Origin: Thermus thermophilus
Lineage (GTDB): Bacteria > Deinococcota > Deinococci > Deinococcales > Thermaceae
NCBI RefSeq assembly: GCF_019974155.1
Contig: NZ_AP025158.1
Coordinates: forward strand, 1,302,001 to 1,366,000
Direction of reading: 5' to 3'
Length of the DNA stretch: 64,000 nt
Below, one piece after another: positions 43,969 to 52,604 of this stretch. The position numbers were made by a program, and so were the translations under genes. The notes below the pieces were generated by a model. The model was given only the letters and a program-made list of their open reading frames with translations, had not been told where the DNA came from and searched no databases. Positions within the stretch are counted from its first letter, which is position 1. Each line of letters begins with the position of its first letter.

Positions 43969-44631
43969 TTAGCCCATCACCGGGGGGATCTGCCGCACCC
44001 AGAGGATGTAGGAGAGGTACTCCAGGTAGCGCAAGGGCACCTCGGAGAGGGGCCGGTCCACCTCTATGCTCATCATCGCTTCCCCGCCCCGCTTCTTTCG
44101 GCTCACGGTGAGGTAAGCGATGTTCACCTCGTCGTCGGCGAGGATGCGGGCCACCCGGGCCACCACCCCGGGCGTGTCCACGTTCTTGATCACCAGGGTG
44201 GGGGCGCTCCCCGTGATCCGCACCTCAAAGCCGTCCACGTCAAAGACACGCACAAGACCCCCCCCGAGGGAGCTGCCCGTGACCACGAGGCGCTCCTTCT
44301 CCCCCTCGAGGACCATCCGCACCGTGTTGGGGTGGACGTCCCCGAGCTCCACCTCCTTGAAGACCACCTCCACCCCTTCCCGCTCCGCCAGGGAAAGGCT
44401 CTCCTTGAGCCTCTCGTCGTCGGGGGTGAGGCCCAGGACCCCCGCGGCCAAGGCCAGGTGGGTGCCGTGCCCTTTCCCCGTCTTGGCGAAGGAGCCGTGG
44501 AGGCCGAACTCCACCCTTTTGGGCTTCTCCCCGAGGAGGTGGCGGGCGAGGAGGGCGAGGCGGCAGGCCCCCGCCGTGTGGCTGGAAGAAGGCCCCACCA
44601 TCACGGGGCCGATCATGTCCAAAAGGCCCAT
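43969..44631 (-). CDS. sdaAB: L-serine dehydratase beta subunit with ACT domain
   Basis: The 220-residue protein begins GLLDMIGPVMVGPSSSHTAG, the hallmark of the beta chain of Fe-S L-serine dehydratases, with KTGKGHGTHLALAAGVLGL. Residues ~145-215 form an ACT domain (LVIKNVDTPGVVARVARIL, AYLTVSRKKRGG). The heterodimer with SdaAA deaminates serine to pyruvate; the alpha gene is not in the window. A -10 TATTCT lies 6 bases before the start and overlaps that of the divergent gene. Confidence 0.93.
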   Translation of the reverse strand: MGLLDMIGPVMVGPSSSHTAGACRLALLARHLLGEKPKRVEFGLHGSFAKTGKGHGTHLALAAGVLGLTPDDERLKESLSLAEREGVEVVFKEVELGDVHPNTVRMVLEGEKERLVVTGSSLGGGLVRVFDVDGFEVRITGSAPTLVIKNVDTPGVVARVARILADDEVNIAYLTVSRKKRGGEAMMSIEVDRPLSEVPLRYLEYLSYILWVRQIPPVMG

Positions 44632-44648
44632 GCTGATAGAATACGCCC
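44632..44648. promoter_or_regulatory. 17-base divergent gap with overlapping -10 elements
   Basis: Plus-strand TAGAAT (44637-44642) and minus-strand TATTCT (44643-44638) overlap by five bases and each lies exactly 6 bases from its ATG. Both mRNAs should be leaderless, and the two promoters cannot be occupied at once. Confidence 0.6.
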
Positions 44649-46574
44649 ATGCGGAGCTTCTGGCCCCTTTTGCTCCTCCTCGCCCTCGGGGTAGGCCTCG
44701 GCCAGCGCCTCGTCCTGCCGGAAGGGGCCGTGGCGGGGGAGCCCCTCACCCTCTCGGGGGAAGGGCTTCCCGACGGGCGCTACCCCCTGGCCCTGGAAGG
44801 CCCCGGGGGCGCCCGGGTGGAGGAGGTGGAGGTCCAGGGAGGGAGGTTCGCCCTCCCCCTCACCCTCGAGGCCCCCGGGGAGTACCGGGTGCGGCTCAAC
44901 CTGCCCTCGGGCGCCTTGGAGGGGCGCTTCCTCCTCCTCGCCCCCACGCCGCCCGAGCTCACCCCGGAGGGGCTCAAGCTCCCCTGGGGGCTCCTCCCCC
45001 TCCCCCAGGGCCCCTGGGTGGGCCCCCTGGTGGAGGGGGAGCGGGTCTACGTGGCCCAAGGGCTCCTCGTGGTGGAGGCGGGCCTTAAAGAAGAGGGGGT
45101 CCGCTACCACTTCGCCCCCGCAAAGGTCCTCGCCCTCCGCCCGGGCCCCGAGGCCCTCCTGGAGGGGGAGCGGGTCCTGCCCATCCCCTTCCCTCCCGTC
45201 CCCTTCCAGGGCAAGGAGGAGGACCTTAAGGCCCTCAGGCCCCTCCTCCTGGCCCTGAACCCCCCCAAGCCCTGGCCCTACTTCGCCTACTGGGCCCTCC
45301 CCCCGGAGACCCTGAGCGAGGAGGACCTCGCCGCCTACGGCCAGGACCTCCGGGCCCGGGGCCACCGGCCCGAACTGCCCTTCGGCCAGGAGGGCGTCCT
45401 ACGGATGGCGGAGGCGGCCCGCGCCCTCCTCGGCGAGGACCCCGCCCGGGCCAAGGCCCTGACCCTCGCCCTCCTGCGCTACACCCCCCTCTTCCCCGGC
45501 TCCGAGGCCTTCTTCCGGGAGATGGCCGAGGCCCTCGAGGCCCAAGGGGAGGTGGCCACCGCCCTCCGCCTGCGCGAGGCCCTGGCCCTTTCCGCCCCCT
45601 GGAGGCCGCCGGACCTCGGCTTCCTCGCCCCCGCCTTCTTTGTCCTGGGAACGGCGTACCTGGCCCTTTTCCTCTACCTCTTCCTCTTCTACCTGCCCGC
45701 CCAGCTCAAGGACCTGAGGCCCATCGGCGGCTACCTGGGCGGGTTCTTCCGCCACCCCCTCCTGCGCCTGCGCCACCTCCACCTGGCCTACGCCAGCCTA
45801 GGGGAAAGGCTCCTCGCCCTCCTCCTCTTCCTCGCCACCCTCGCCGCCCTCCTCCTCTACGGCCTGGACGCCAAGGCCCGGGCCGCCCTCTGGGCCCCGC
45901 CCCTGGACCAGGGGACCCTCTTCACCCCGGCGGCCCAGGCCTGGGCCCGGTCCCTGCCCCCTACCCCCGGGGCCAAGGCCCTCCAGGGGTACACCCTCCT
46001 CCGGGACAACCCCACCCAGGCCCGGGCCCTGCTCAGGGAAGGGGCGCCCCTGCCCTTCGCCCTCGCCCTCCTGGGGGAGAAGGAGCTCGTCCTGGCCTAC
46101 GAGCAGGCCCCCTGGTCCGGCCCGGTGCAAAGCCTCCTCGGCCTCGGCGCCGACCCCTGGGGGCCGAGGGAGCCCGCCCCCACCCTCCGCACCCTTTACA
46201 CCCTCCTCCTCGAGGCGGAGGCGCGGCGCCTGGCCGAGGACCCCTGGCGCGGCTTCTCCCAACTCCCCCTCCCCCTTCCCGAGGGGTACCGGGCCTGGGC
46301 CTTCGCCGCCCTTCTCCTCCTCGCCCTCTACCACCTCCTCACCTTCTTCCTCCCCAGAAGGCGGGGCCAGCCCTCCCCCGCCTACGCCCTCTTCCTCCGC
46401 CTCCTCCTCCCGGGAAGCCTGGGCCTCGGCGGAGGGATTGGGGTGGTCCTTTTGCTCCTCGCCGCCTACGGCCTGTGGGCCCTCCTCCAGGGCTCAAGCC
46501 CCCTCTACCTCGCCGCGGCCTACGGCCTCCACCTCCTCTTTGTGTTAAGCTCCGGGGCCTGGAGGCGCGCATGA
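44649..46574 (+). CDS. Large membrane protein of unknown function
   Basis: The 641-residue protein has a signal peptide (RSFWPLLLLLALGVGLGQ), an extracytoplasmic part of ~300 residues beginning with an Ig-like beta domain (LSGEGLPDGRYPLALEGPGG, APGEYRVRLNLPSG), and a C-terminal half with about six membrane segments (FLAPAFFVLGTAYLALFLYL; LLALLLFLATLAALLLYGLD; AWAFAALLLLALYHLLTFFL). A helical, repeat-like stretch near 230-310 (AEAARALLGEDPARAKALTL) could be TPR-like. I recognise no named family. It is followed with overlap by the aldolase gene. Confidence 0.65.
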   Translation: MRSFWPLLLLLALGVGLGQRLVLPEGAVAGEPLTLSGEGLPDGRYPLALEGPGGARVEEVEVQGGRFALPLTLEAPGEYRVRLNLPSGALEGRFLLLAPTPPELTPEGLKLPWGLLPLPQGPWVGPLVEGERVYVAQGLLVVEAGLKEEGVRYHFAPAKVLALRPGPEALLEGERVLPIPFPPVPFQGKEEDLKALRPLLLALNPPKPWPYFAYWALPPETLSEEDLAAYGQDLRARGHRPELPFGQEGVLRMAEAARALLGEDPARAKALTLALLRYTPLFPGSEAFFREMAEALEAQGEVATALRLREALALSAPWRPPDLGFLAPAFFVLGTAYLALFLYLFLFYLPAQLKDLRPIGGYLGGFFRHPLLRLRHLHLAYASLGERLLALLLFLATLAALLLYGLDAKARAALWAPPLDQGTLFTPAAQAWARSLPPTPGAKALQGYTLLRDNPTQARALLREGAPLPFALALLGEKELVLAYEQAPWSGPVQSLLGLGADPWGPREPAPTLRTLYTLLLEAEARRLAEDPWRGFSQLPLPLPEGYRAWAFAALLLLALYHLLTFFLPRRRGQPSPAYALFLRLLLPGSLGLGGGIGVVLLLLAAYGLWALLQGSSPLYLAAAYGLHLLFVLSSGAWRRA

Positions 46575-47422
46575 TCCTGCCCCCCATCCCCACCCCCTTT
46601 GACCGGGAAGGAAGGCTGGACGAGGAGGCCTTCCGGGAGCTGGCCGCGGCCTTGGAACCCCTGGTGGACGGGCTCCTCGTTTACGGCTCCAACGGGGAAG
46701 GGGTCCACCTCACCCCCGAGGAAAGGGCCCGGGGCCTCCGGGCCCTTAGGCCCAGGAAGCCCTTCCTGGTGGGCCTCATGGAGGAGACCCTGCCCCAGGC
46801 GGAAGGGGCCCTCTTGGAGGCCAAAGCCGCGGGGGCCATGGCCCTCCTCGCCACCCCGCCCCGCTACTACCACGGAAGCCTCGGGGAAGGGCTTCTCCGC
46901 TACTACGAGGCCCTGGCGGAGAGAATGCCCCTCTACCTCTACCACGTGCCCCAGAACACCCGGGTGGACCTTCCCCTCGAGGCGGTGGAGGCCTTGGCCC
47001 GGCACCCGAACGTCCTAGGCATCAAGGACTCCAGCGGCGACCTCGGCCGGATCGCCTTCTACCAAGCCCGCCTCCGGGAGTTCCGGGTCTACACCGGCCA
47101 CGCCCCCACCTTCCTCGGCGCCCTGGCCCTGGGGGCGGAAGGGGGGATTTTGGCCGCGGCGAACCTCGCCCCCAGGGCCTACCGGGCCCTTTTGGACCAC
47201 TTCCGGGGGGGGAGGCTTGCCGAGGCCCAGGAGCTCCAGAAGAAGCTCTTCCCCCTGGGGGACCTCCTCGCCAAGGGCGGGGTGCCCCTCCTGAAGCAGG
47301 CCCTCCGGCACCTGGGCCTCCCCGCGGGCTACCCCAGGCCCCCCTACCCGGCGGAAAGCCCCCTTTGGGGGAGGCTCCTCCCCGTCCTGGAAAGCCTAAA
47401 GGAGGAAGGATGGGTCCTGTAG
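46571..47422 (+). CDS. DapA-like aldolase/lyase (DHDPS family)
   Basis: The 283-residue TIM-barrel protein has the family features LPPIPTPFDREGRLDEEAF, YGSNGEGVHLTPEERARGL, the catalytic Tyr in LYLYHVPQNTRVDLP and the Schiff-base Lys in VLGIKDSSGDLGRIAFY. The family includes dihydrodipicolinate synthase, N-acetylneuraminate lyase and 2-keto-4-hydroxyglutarate or KDG aldolases; loss of the DHDPS-specific TTGE-type motif (here SNGE) favours another keto-acid aldolase. ATG overlaps the stop of the membrane protein gene (ATGA). Confidence 0.85.
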   Translation: MILPPIPTPFDREGRLDEEAFRELAAALEPLVDGLLVYGSNGEGVHLTPEERARGLRALRPRKPFLVGLMEETLPQAEGALLEAKAAGAMALLATPPRYYHGSLGEGLLRYYEALAERMPLYLYHVPQNTRVDLPLEAVEALARHPNVLGIKDSSGDLGRIAFYQARLREFRVYTGHAPTFLGALALGAEGGILAAANLAPRAYRALLDHFRGGRLAEAQELQKKLFPLGDLLAKGGVPLLKQALRHLGLPAGYPRPPYPAESPLWGRLLPVLESLKEEGWVL

Positions 47423-48087
47423 CCCGCCCGTTGAGGTTCTCCCTGCTTTTGGGCCTCCTGGTCCTCGCCGCCTGCGCCCCAAGGCCCCTTCCCCCCGAGG
47501 CCCGCTTCCTCGGGGCGGAGATCCGGGGCCTGGAGCTTTCCCCTGAGCCCGCCCTGCTCCTCGCCGTGCGGGCCGCCTTCCACAACCCGAACCCCTTCCC
47601 CCTCCCCCTCGCCGCCTTCGGGGCGCGGCTTCGGGTGGGGGAGGTGAGGGTGCCCTTAGACCTCACCCTCCCCCCCGGGGAGAAGGAGGCCTCCCTTCCC
47701 GTGCGCCTCACCCCCAGGGAGGCCCTGGCCACCGCCCGGGCCCTCCTCTCCCGGGAAGGCGTGGAAGTGGCCCTGGAGGGGGAGACTTTGGGCGGGCGGC
47801 TCACCTTCTTCCAGGCCCGCCTCGCCTTCCCCTTGGAGCCCGTAAGGGTGCGCCGGGCCGGGGTCAACCTCTTCCTGGAAAACCCGAACCCCCTCCCCCT
47901 TCGCGTGGAGGGCGCCCTCATCCTTCTGGGCCAGCGCCTTTCCGTGCGGGCGGACCTCCCGGCGAAGGGAGAGGCGAGGGTCCAGGTGGTGGGCTTCAGG
48001 CCCGGGCTTGAGCGGGGAAGCGGGCGGCTTGAGCTTCGCCTCGAGGTCCCGGGCTTCCTCAGCCAGACCCTGGTTCTGGACCTCTAG
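47410..48087 (+). CDS. LEA type 2 (WHy-domain) lipoprotein
   Basis: The 225-residue protein has a lipoprotein signal, RPLRFSLLLGLLVLAACAP, and two LEA14/WHy-like halves recognisable by the repeated pattern FHNPNPFPLPLAAFGARLRV and LENPNPLPLRVEGALILLG. WHy domains occur in stress and desiccation proteins; the exact role here is unknown. It overlaps the aldolase by 13 bases and converges with cdd. Confidence 0.8.
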   Translation: MGPVARPLRFSLLLGLLVLAACAPRPLPPEARFLGAEIRGLELSPEPALLLAVRAAFHNPNPFPLPLAAFGARLRVGEVRVPLDLTLPPGEKEASLPVRLTPREALATARALLSREGVEVALEGETLGGRLTFFQARLAFPLEPVRVRRAGVNLFLENPNPLPLRVEGALILLGQRLSVRADLPAKGEARVQVVGFRPGLERGSGRLELRLEVPGFLSQTLVLDL

Positions 48088-48458
48088 AGGCGGAAGGCCA
48101 GGGGGAGGAGGGCCCCCAAGGTGGTGCGCACCTCCTCCTCGGGCCCGTGGAGGACCACCTCCACCTCCGGCCCCCCGAACTCCATGAGGACCTGCCGGCA
48201 CCCCCCACAAGGGGGGATGGGCCCCTTGGGGCTATAGATGTGCACCCGCTCCAGGCGGCGCTTCCCCGCGAGGACCATGGCCGCCACGGCGTTCCTTTCG
48301 GCGCACTGGGAGAGGGGGAAGGAGGCGTTTTCCACGTTGACCCCGAGAAACGCCTCCCCCTCGGCCTCCACCAGGGCCACCACGGGGAAGCCCGAGTAGG
48401 GGGCGTAAGCCTGCCCCACGTGGGCCTTCAGGACTTCCTTAACCGCCTTGGCGTTCAC
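48084..48458 (-). CDS. cdd: Cytidine deaminase
   Basis: The 124-residue protein has AYAPYSGFPVVALVEAEG, GVNVENASFPLSQCAERNAV with zinc Cys and catalytic Glu, and PIPPCGGCRQVLMEFGG with the other two zinc Cys. It converts cytidine to uridine in pyrimidine salvage. ATG 48458 lies 20 bases inside the end of the upstream CNNM/CorC gene, so the two are co-transcribed. Confidence 0.95.
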   Translation of the reverse strand: MNAKAVKEVLKAHVGQAYAPYSGFPVVALVEAEGEAFLGVNVENASFPLSQCAERNAVAAMVLAGKRRLERVHIYSPKGPIPPCGGCRQVLMEFGGPEVEVVLHGPEEEVRTTLGALLPLAFRL

Positions 48459-49779
48459 GCTCCACCACCCGTTCCACCCGAACCCGCTCCAGGCGCCTCT
48501 GGTCGGCGCTTTCCACCACGAAGCGGAAGCCCTGCCACTCCACGCTCTCCCCCACGCCGGGAATGCGCCCGAACTGCTCGTAGAGAAACCCCGAGAGGGT
48601 GTCGTACTCCCCCTCGGGGAGCTCCACCCCCAGGACCTCGGAGACCTCGTCTATGGGGGTCTGGGCCTGAATGGAGAAGGAGCCCTCGGGAAGGCGCCGG
48701 ATGGCCGCGTCCTCCGGCTCGTCCGTCTCGTCGTAGATCTCCCCCACGATCTCCTCCATTACGTCCTCGAGGGTTACGAGGCCCGCCGTGCCCCCGAACT
48801 CGTCCACCACGATGGCCATGTGCACCTTGCGGCGCCTAAGCTCCCGGAGGAGGCTCCAGGCGTCCATGTTCTCCGGGACAAAGTAGGGGGGGTGGGCGAT
48901 GGAGGTCACCTTGAAGGCCTTGAGGTCCTCCTCGCAGTAGTAGGTGAGGAGGTCCTGGACGTAGGCCACCCCCACGATGTGGTCCACGCTCTCCCGGTAG
49001 ATGGGCACCCGGCTGTAGCGGTGCTCCCGGTAGAGGGCGAGGAGGTCCTCCAGGGTGGCCTCGGCCTCTATGGCCACCATCTCCACCCTCGGGGTCATGA
49101 TCTCCCGCACCGGGGTCTCCTCCAGCTCCAGGATGGAGTGGATCATCTCCTCCTCCTGGGCCTCAATGGTCCCGGACTCCTCGGCCCCCGCCAGGATGAG
49201 CTTGAGCTCCTCTTCGGAGACCAAAGGGGTCCCCCGGGGCTCCAGGCCGAGGAGGCGGAGAAGCCCTCCGGAGACGAGGCTGAAGAAGCGCCCGAGGGGG
49301 TAGAAGAGGACGGAGAGGCCGTAAATGGGCCAAGCGGCCAGCCGGGCGATGGCCTCCGCGTGGTGGACGGCGAGGGACTTGGGGGTGATCTCGCCGAAGA
49401 AGAGGATGAGGAAGGTCATCGCCCCCGTGGCCACCCCCACGCCCGCGGAGCCGAAGGCCCGGGTGGCGAGCTCCGTAACCAAGGCGGTGGCGGCGATGTT
49501 CACCAGGTTGTTGCCCACCAGGATGGTGGTGAGGAAGCGGGTGATGTCCTCGGAAAGGAGGCGGAAAGGGCCGTTCTTGCTCTCGGCGAGCTCCCTAAGC
49601 TTCCACGGGTAGAGGGTGGTGATGGCCGTCTCGCTTGCGGAGAAGAAGGCGGAGAGGGCGAAGAGGAGGACGAGGACCGCCCAAAGCCACGGGTTTTCCG
49701 GGGAAGCCGCCTCGCCTTGCGCCAAAGCCGGGGTACCGAGGGCCAAAAGAAGAAGCCACCGACTCGGAGGACGATCCAT
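48439..49779 (-). CDS. CNNM/CorC-family transporter (hemolysin-type)
   Basis: The 446-residue protein starts with a signal-like segment (SRWLLLLALGTPALAQGEA), then the CNNM/DUF21 membrane domain (FALSAFFSASETAITTLYPW, LVGNNLVNIAATALVTELAT, FLILFFGEITPKSLAVHHAE), two CBS domains (PVREIMTPRVEMVAIEAEAT; HMAIVVDEFGGTAGLVTLED) and a C-terminal CorC_HlyC domain. The family handles Mg2+ or Na+/metal export. Cdd follows with overlap. Confidence 0.9.
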   Translation of the reverse strand: MDRPPSRWLLLLALGTPALAQGEAASPENPWLWAVLVLLFALSAFFSASETAITTLYPWKLRELAESKNGPFRLLSEDITRFLTTILVGNNLVNIAATALVTELATRAFGSAGVGVATGAMTFLILFFGEITPKSLAVHHAEAIARLAAWPIYGLSVLFYPLGRFFSLVSGGLLRLLGLEPRGTPLVSEEELKLILAGAEESGTIEAQEEEMIHSILELEETPVREIMTPRVEMVAIEAEATLEDLLALYREHRYSRVPIYRESVDHIVGVAYVQDLLTYYCEEDLKAFKVTSIAHPPYFVPENMDAWSLLRELRRRKVHMAIVVDEFGGTAGLVTLEDVMEEIVGEIYDETDEPEDAAIRRLPEGSFSIQAQTPIDEVSEVLGVELPEGEYDTLSGFLYEQFGRIPGVGESVEWQGFRFVVESADQRRLERVRVERVVERERQGG

Positions 49780-49902
49780 ACGCCTTCCGCCATTCTACAC
49801 CAGGCCCGCCGCCACGTACCCCAAAGGGTTTCCCACGGCCCCCGCCCGGGCATCCCATGGGGCGAAACCCCCGTGCGCCCGCCCAGGCGGACGGAGGTTG
49901 CC
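49780..49902. other. Intergenic region between CorC and MarR genes
   Basis: About 120 bases upstream of the divergent CNNM/CorC gene. Palindromic pieces such as CGCCCGCCCAGGCGG are present. I see no clear gene or promoter for the minus strand. Confidence 0.3.
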
Positions 49903-49931
49903 TTGACTAAATAGTTGACTTGACTTAATCT
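49903..49931 (+). promoter_or_regulatory. Promoter and likely MarR operator of the efflux operon
   Basis: TTGACT (49903-49908), a 17-base spacer and TAATCT (49926-49931) form a strong promoter 9 bases before ATG 49941. The spacer holds the imperfect dyad TTGACTA-AA-TAGTTGA and a second TTGACT, likely the binding site of the MarR-type product. Confidence 0.7.
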
Positions 49932-49940
49932 TTTCCCGGT

Positions 49941-50375
49941 ATGAACGGACCACCGCCCCCCCTGGTCCAGGAGCTTGCGGCGCTGGGGTACGCCTTCACC
50001 CACGCCCTTTACAGCGAGGCCAAGGAGCTCCTCGTCAAGGAAGGCCTCTCCCCGAGGAAGGCCCACCTCCTCGGCCTCCTGGCCAAGGGGGTGGACCTCC
50101 CCTCCCAGCTCACCGAGCTCCTCGAGGTCCACCCCTCCCAGGTCTCCCACCTCCTCGCCGCCCTGGAGGAGGAGGGCCTGGTGGAGCGGAGCCCCGACCC
50201 CCAGGACCGCCGCAAGGTGAAGCTCTTCCTCACGCCCAAAGGACGGGAGGTGGCGGCCCGGGCGGAGGCGCTTTGGCTCGCCGTCTTCGGCCGGAGGCTT
50301 GCCCGCCTCTCCCCGGAGGAGCAGGCCGCCTTCCTCCAGATCCTGCGCAAGCTCACGGAGGTGGGGGATGCGTAG
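49941..50375 (+). CDS. MarR-family transcriptional regulator
   Basis: The 144-residue winged-helix protein has LVKEGLSPRKAHLLGLLAKG, the recognition region LPSQLTELLEVHPSQVSHLL and the wing RSPDPQDRRKVKLFLTPKGR. MarR proteins repress efflux genes and release DNA when a toxic ligand binds. It is the first gene of the RND operon; its stop overlaps the next start by 8 bases, so autoregulation through the dyad in its promoter is likely. Confidence 0.92.
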   Translation: MNGPPPPLVQELAALGYAFTHALYSEAKELLVKEGLSPRKAHLLGLLAKGVDLPSQLTELLEVHPSQVSHLLAALEEEGLVERSPDPQDRRKVKLFLTPKGREVAARAEALWLAVFGRRLARLSPEEQAAFLQILRKLTEVGDA

Positions 50376-51633
50376 GCTTCTCCTCCTTCCCCTCCTCGCC
50401 CTCCCCGCCTTGGCCCAGTCCGCCCTGAGCCCACTCCAGGACCACCCCCTCCTCAAGCAGGCGGAGGCCTACCTCCTCGCCGCCCGCAAGTCCCTCGAGG
50501 CCCAGGCCGCCCCCCTCGCCCTGAACGTCCAGGGGAACTACCTCCGCTACGGCTACACCTGCGAGCCGGAGGCGGTCTGCGCAAGCCTCCCCGAGTCGGC
50601 CCAGAGCCTCACCCTCGCCCTCGTCCTCACCCCCTTCCCCTTCGGGGAGGTGGCGGACGGGGTGGAGCGGGCCCAAATCGCCCTCAGGCGGGCTGAGCTC
50701 GCCTACCGCAAGACCCGCGCAGGCCTCGAGGCCCAGGCGGTGGCCGCCTACGGCCGCTACCAGGAGGCAAAGCTCGGCGTGCGGATCGCCGAAAAGGCCC
50801 TGGAACTGACGCAAAAGGCTCTGGAGGCCGCCAGGAAGCGCCAGGCGAACCCCAAGGAGCTCAGGGAGGCGGAGCTCGCCCTGGAGGAGGCGCAAAACCG
50901 CCTGGAGGAGGCGCGGAGGGGCCTCGCCCTCGCCCTGGAGGCGGCCCGGGACCTGGTGGACCCGGAAGCCCCCCTGCCCCCCATCCCCGAGCCCAAGGGG
51001 ACGACCCCCTTGAGCCTGGAGGAAGCCCGCCTGAACCTCCTGGAGGCCCAGATCGCCTTGGAGGCGGCGCAAAGGAGCCTCCTCCCCACCCTCCAGGGGA
51101 GCTACACCCGCTACCCCAGCGGCCACGACACCCTAACCCTCTCCCTCTCCAGCAAGACCCTCCAGCCCACCCTGGCCTACACCCGCCAGAACCCGGCCCA
51201 GGCGGCCACCGCCCTGCCCGGGGGCGGCCGCTACCGGGCCACGGAGGAGCTTCGGCTAAGCCTCTCCCTCACCCTCTCCCCCGGCCTCTTCGCCGCCCTG
51301 GAGGCCGCCCAGGCCCAGGCCCGGGGGGCGGAGGAGGCCTTCCTCGCCGCCTCCCGCCAAGCCCGCCTGCAGGAGGAGAGCCTCAAGGCGGGCCTTTTGG
51401 GGGCCCGGTCCGCCTTGGCCCTGGCGCAAAGCCGCAAGGCCTCCGCGGAGAAGGCCCTTGAGGAGGCGCAAAAGCGCCTCGCCCTGGGGCTGGAAAGCCC
51501 CCTCGGGGTCCTGCAGGCCGAGCTCAACCTGCTCCAGGCGGAGCTCGGCCTCCTCCAGGCGGAAAACAACCTCAGGAACCGGCTTATGGAGCTTTACCAG
51601 TTTTACGGAGAACTTTTGGAGGTGAACCCGTGA
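50368..51633 (+). CDS. TolC-family outer membrane efflux protein (first)
   Basis: The 421-residue protein has a signal peptide (MRRLLLLPLLALPALAQ) and the long alternating helices of TolC: QGNYLRYGYTCEPEAVCASL (an unusual Cys pair), KLGVRIAEKALELTQKALEA, ELALEEAQNRLEEARRGLAL, and the repeated C-terminal half with LGLESPLGVLQAELNLLQAE. It would form the outer membrane channel. ATG 50368 overlaps the marR stop. Confidence 0.85.
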   Translation: MRRLLLLPLLALPALAQSALSPLQDHPLLKQAEAYLLAARKSLEAQAAPLALNVQGNYLRYGYTCEPEAVCASLPESAQSLTLALVLTPFPFGEVADGVERAQIALRRAELAYRKTRAGLEAQAVAAYGRYQEAKLGVRIAEKALELTQKALEAARKRQANPKELREAELALEEAQNRLEEARRGLALALEAARDLVDPEAPLPPIPEPKGTTPLSLEEARLNLLEAQIALEAAQRSLLPTLQGSYTRYPSGHDTLTLSLSSKTLQPTLAYTRQNPAQAATALPGGGRYRATEELRLSLSLTLSPGLFAALEAAQAQARGAEEAFLAASRQARLQEESLKAGLLGARSALALAQSRKASAEKALEEAQKRLALGLESPLGVLQAELNLLQAELGLLQAENNLRNRLMELYQFYGELLEVNP

Positions 51634-52601
51634 AGAAGCCCCTCTTTGCCCTCGCCTTGGGCCTCACGGCCCTGGGGCTCGCCCAGCCCCTGCCGGAGGC
51701 CCTCAAGAAGGCCCAGGAAGCGCCCGCCGTGGTGAACGCCCGGCTCGAGGTCCAGGCCAAGGCCCGGGACCTGGACCGCACCCTGAAAGACCCCTTGCGC
51801 ACCGCCTTGGACGAGCTCCAGGCCCGCCAGGCCCTGGAGCTCGCCGAGGCCAGGCTCCGCCGCGCCCTGGCCCAGGCGGAAAGCGAGATCGTCGCCGCCT
51901 ACACCCAGGTCGTGGAGGCGAGGCTCCAGGTCCGGGTCCTGGAGAAGGCCTTGGAGGTGGCGGAGCTTTCCCTCAAGGCCACGGAGATCCGGGTGAAGGG
52001 CGGCGGGGCCACCAGCCTGGACCTCCTCGAGGCCCAGAACCGGGCCCAGGAGGCCCGGAAGAACCTGGACCAGGCCCAAAGGGGCCTGGAGAGCGCCCAG
52101 GCGCAGCTCGCCAACCTCGTGGGCCCCTGGGAGCCCGAGCCCGTGGCGGACCTCCCTGGGCTTCCCGAGGCCGGGCTCGTGGAAACCCTCCTGGAGGAAA
52201 ACGCCGACCTCCTCCAGCTCCGCCACTCCCTCGCCCTCCTCAAGGCCCAGCGGGCCCTACTGGACGAGGGCTTCGCCGCCCGCAAGGACATTGACGCCCT
52301 GGAGGACCAGATCGCCGCCCTCGCGACCCAGCTGGACGGCGCCGCCTCCTCCCTCCGGGTGGGCCTGGAGGCCCGTTTCCGCGGGCTTCCTCCCCTCCTC
52401 GAGGGGGTGCGCCGGGCGGAGGAGGCCCTGGAGGCGGCGAAGAAGCGGTACGAGGCGGAAAGGGCGCGCTTCGCGGCGGGGCTCGCAAGCCGCCTCGCCC
52501 TCCTCCAGCAGGAGCTCAACCTCCTGCAGGCGGAGCTCGCCCTGGAGCAGGCCAAGCACGCCTACCTCAAGGCCTACTACGGCCTCCTCGCCACGAGGTG
52601 A
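51630..52601 (+). CDS. TolC-family protein (second)
   Basis: The 323-residue protein has a signal peptide (KKPLFALALGLTALGLAQ) and TolC-type coiled coils: LELAEARLRRALAQAESEIV, TSLDLLEAQNRAQEARKNLD, FAAGLASRLALLQQELNLLQ. It is about 100 residues shorter than the first TolC and starts at a GTG overlapping its stop. The two may form a mixed channel or serve different pumps. Confidence 0.8.
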   Translation: MKKPLFALALGLTALGLAQPLPEALKKAQEAPAVVNARLEVQAKARDLDRTLKDPLRTALDELQARQALELAEARLRRALAQAESEIVAAYTQVVEARLQVRVLEKALEVAELSLKATEIRVKGGGATSLDLLEAQNRAQEARKNLDQAQRGLESAQAQLANLVGPWEPEPVADLPGLPEAGLVETLLEENADLLQLRHSLALLKAQRALLDEGFAARKDIDALEDQIAALATQLDGAASSLRVGLEARFRGLPPLLEGVRRAEEALEAAKKRYEAERARFAAGLASRLALLQQELNLLQAELALEQAKHAYLKAYYGLLATR

Positions 52602-52604
52602 GCC

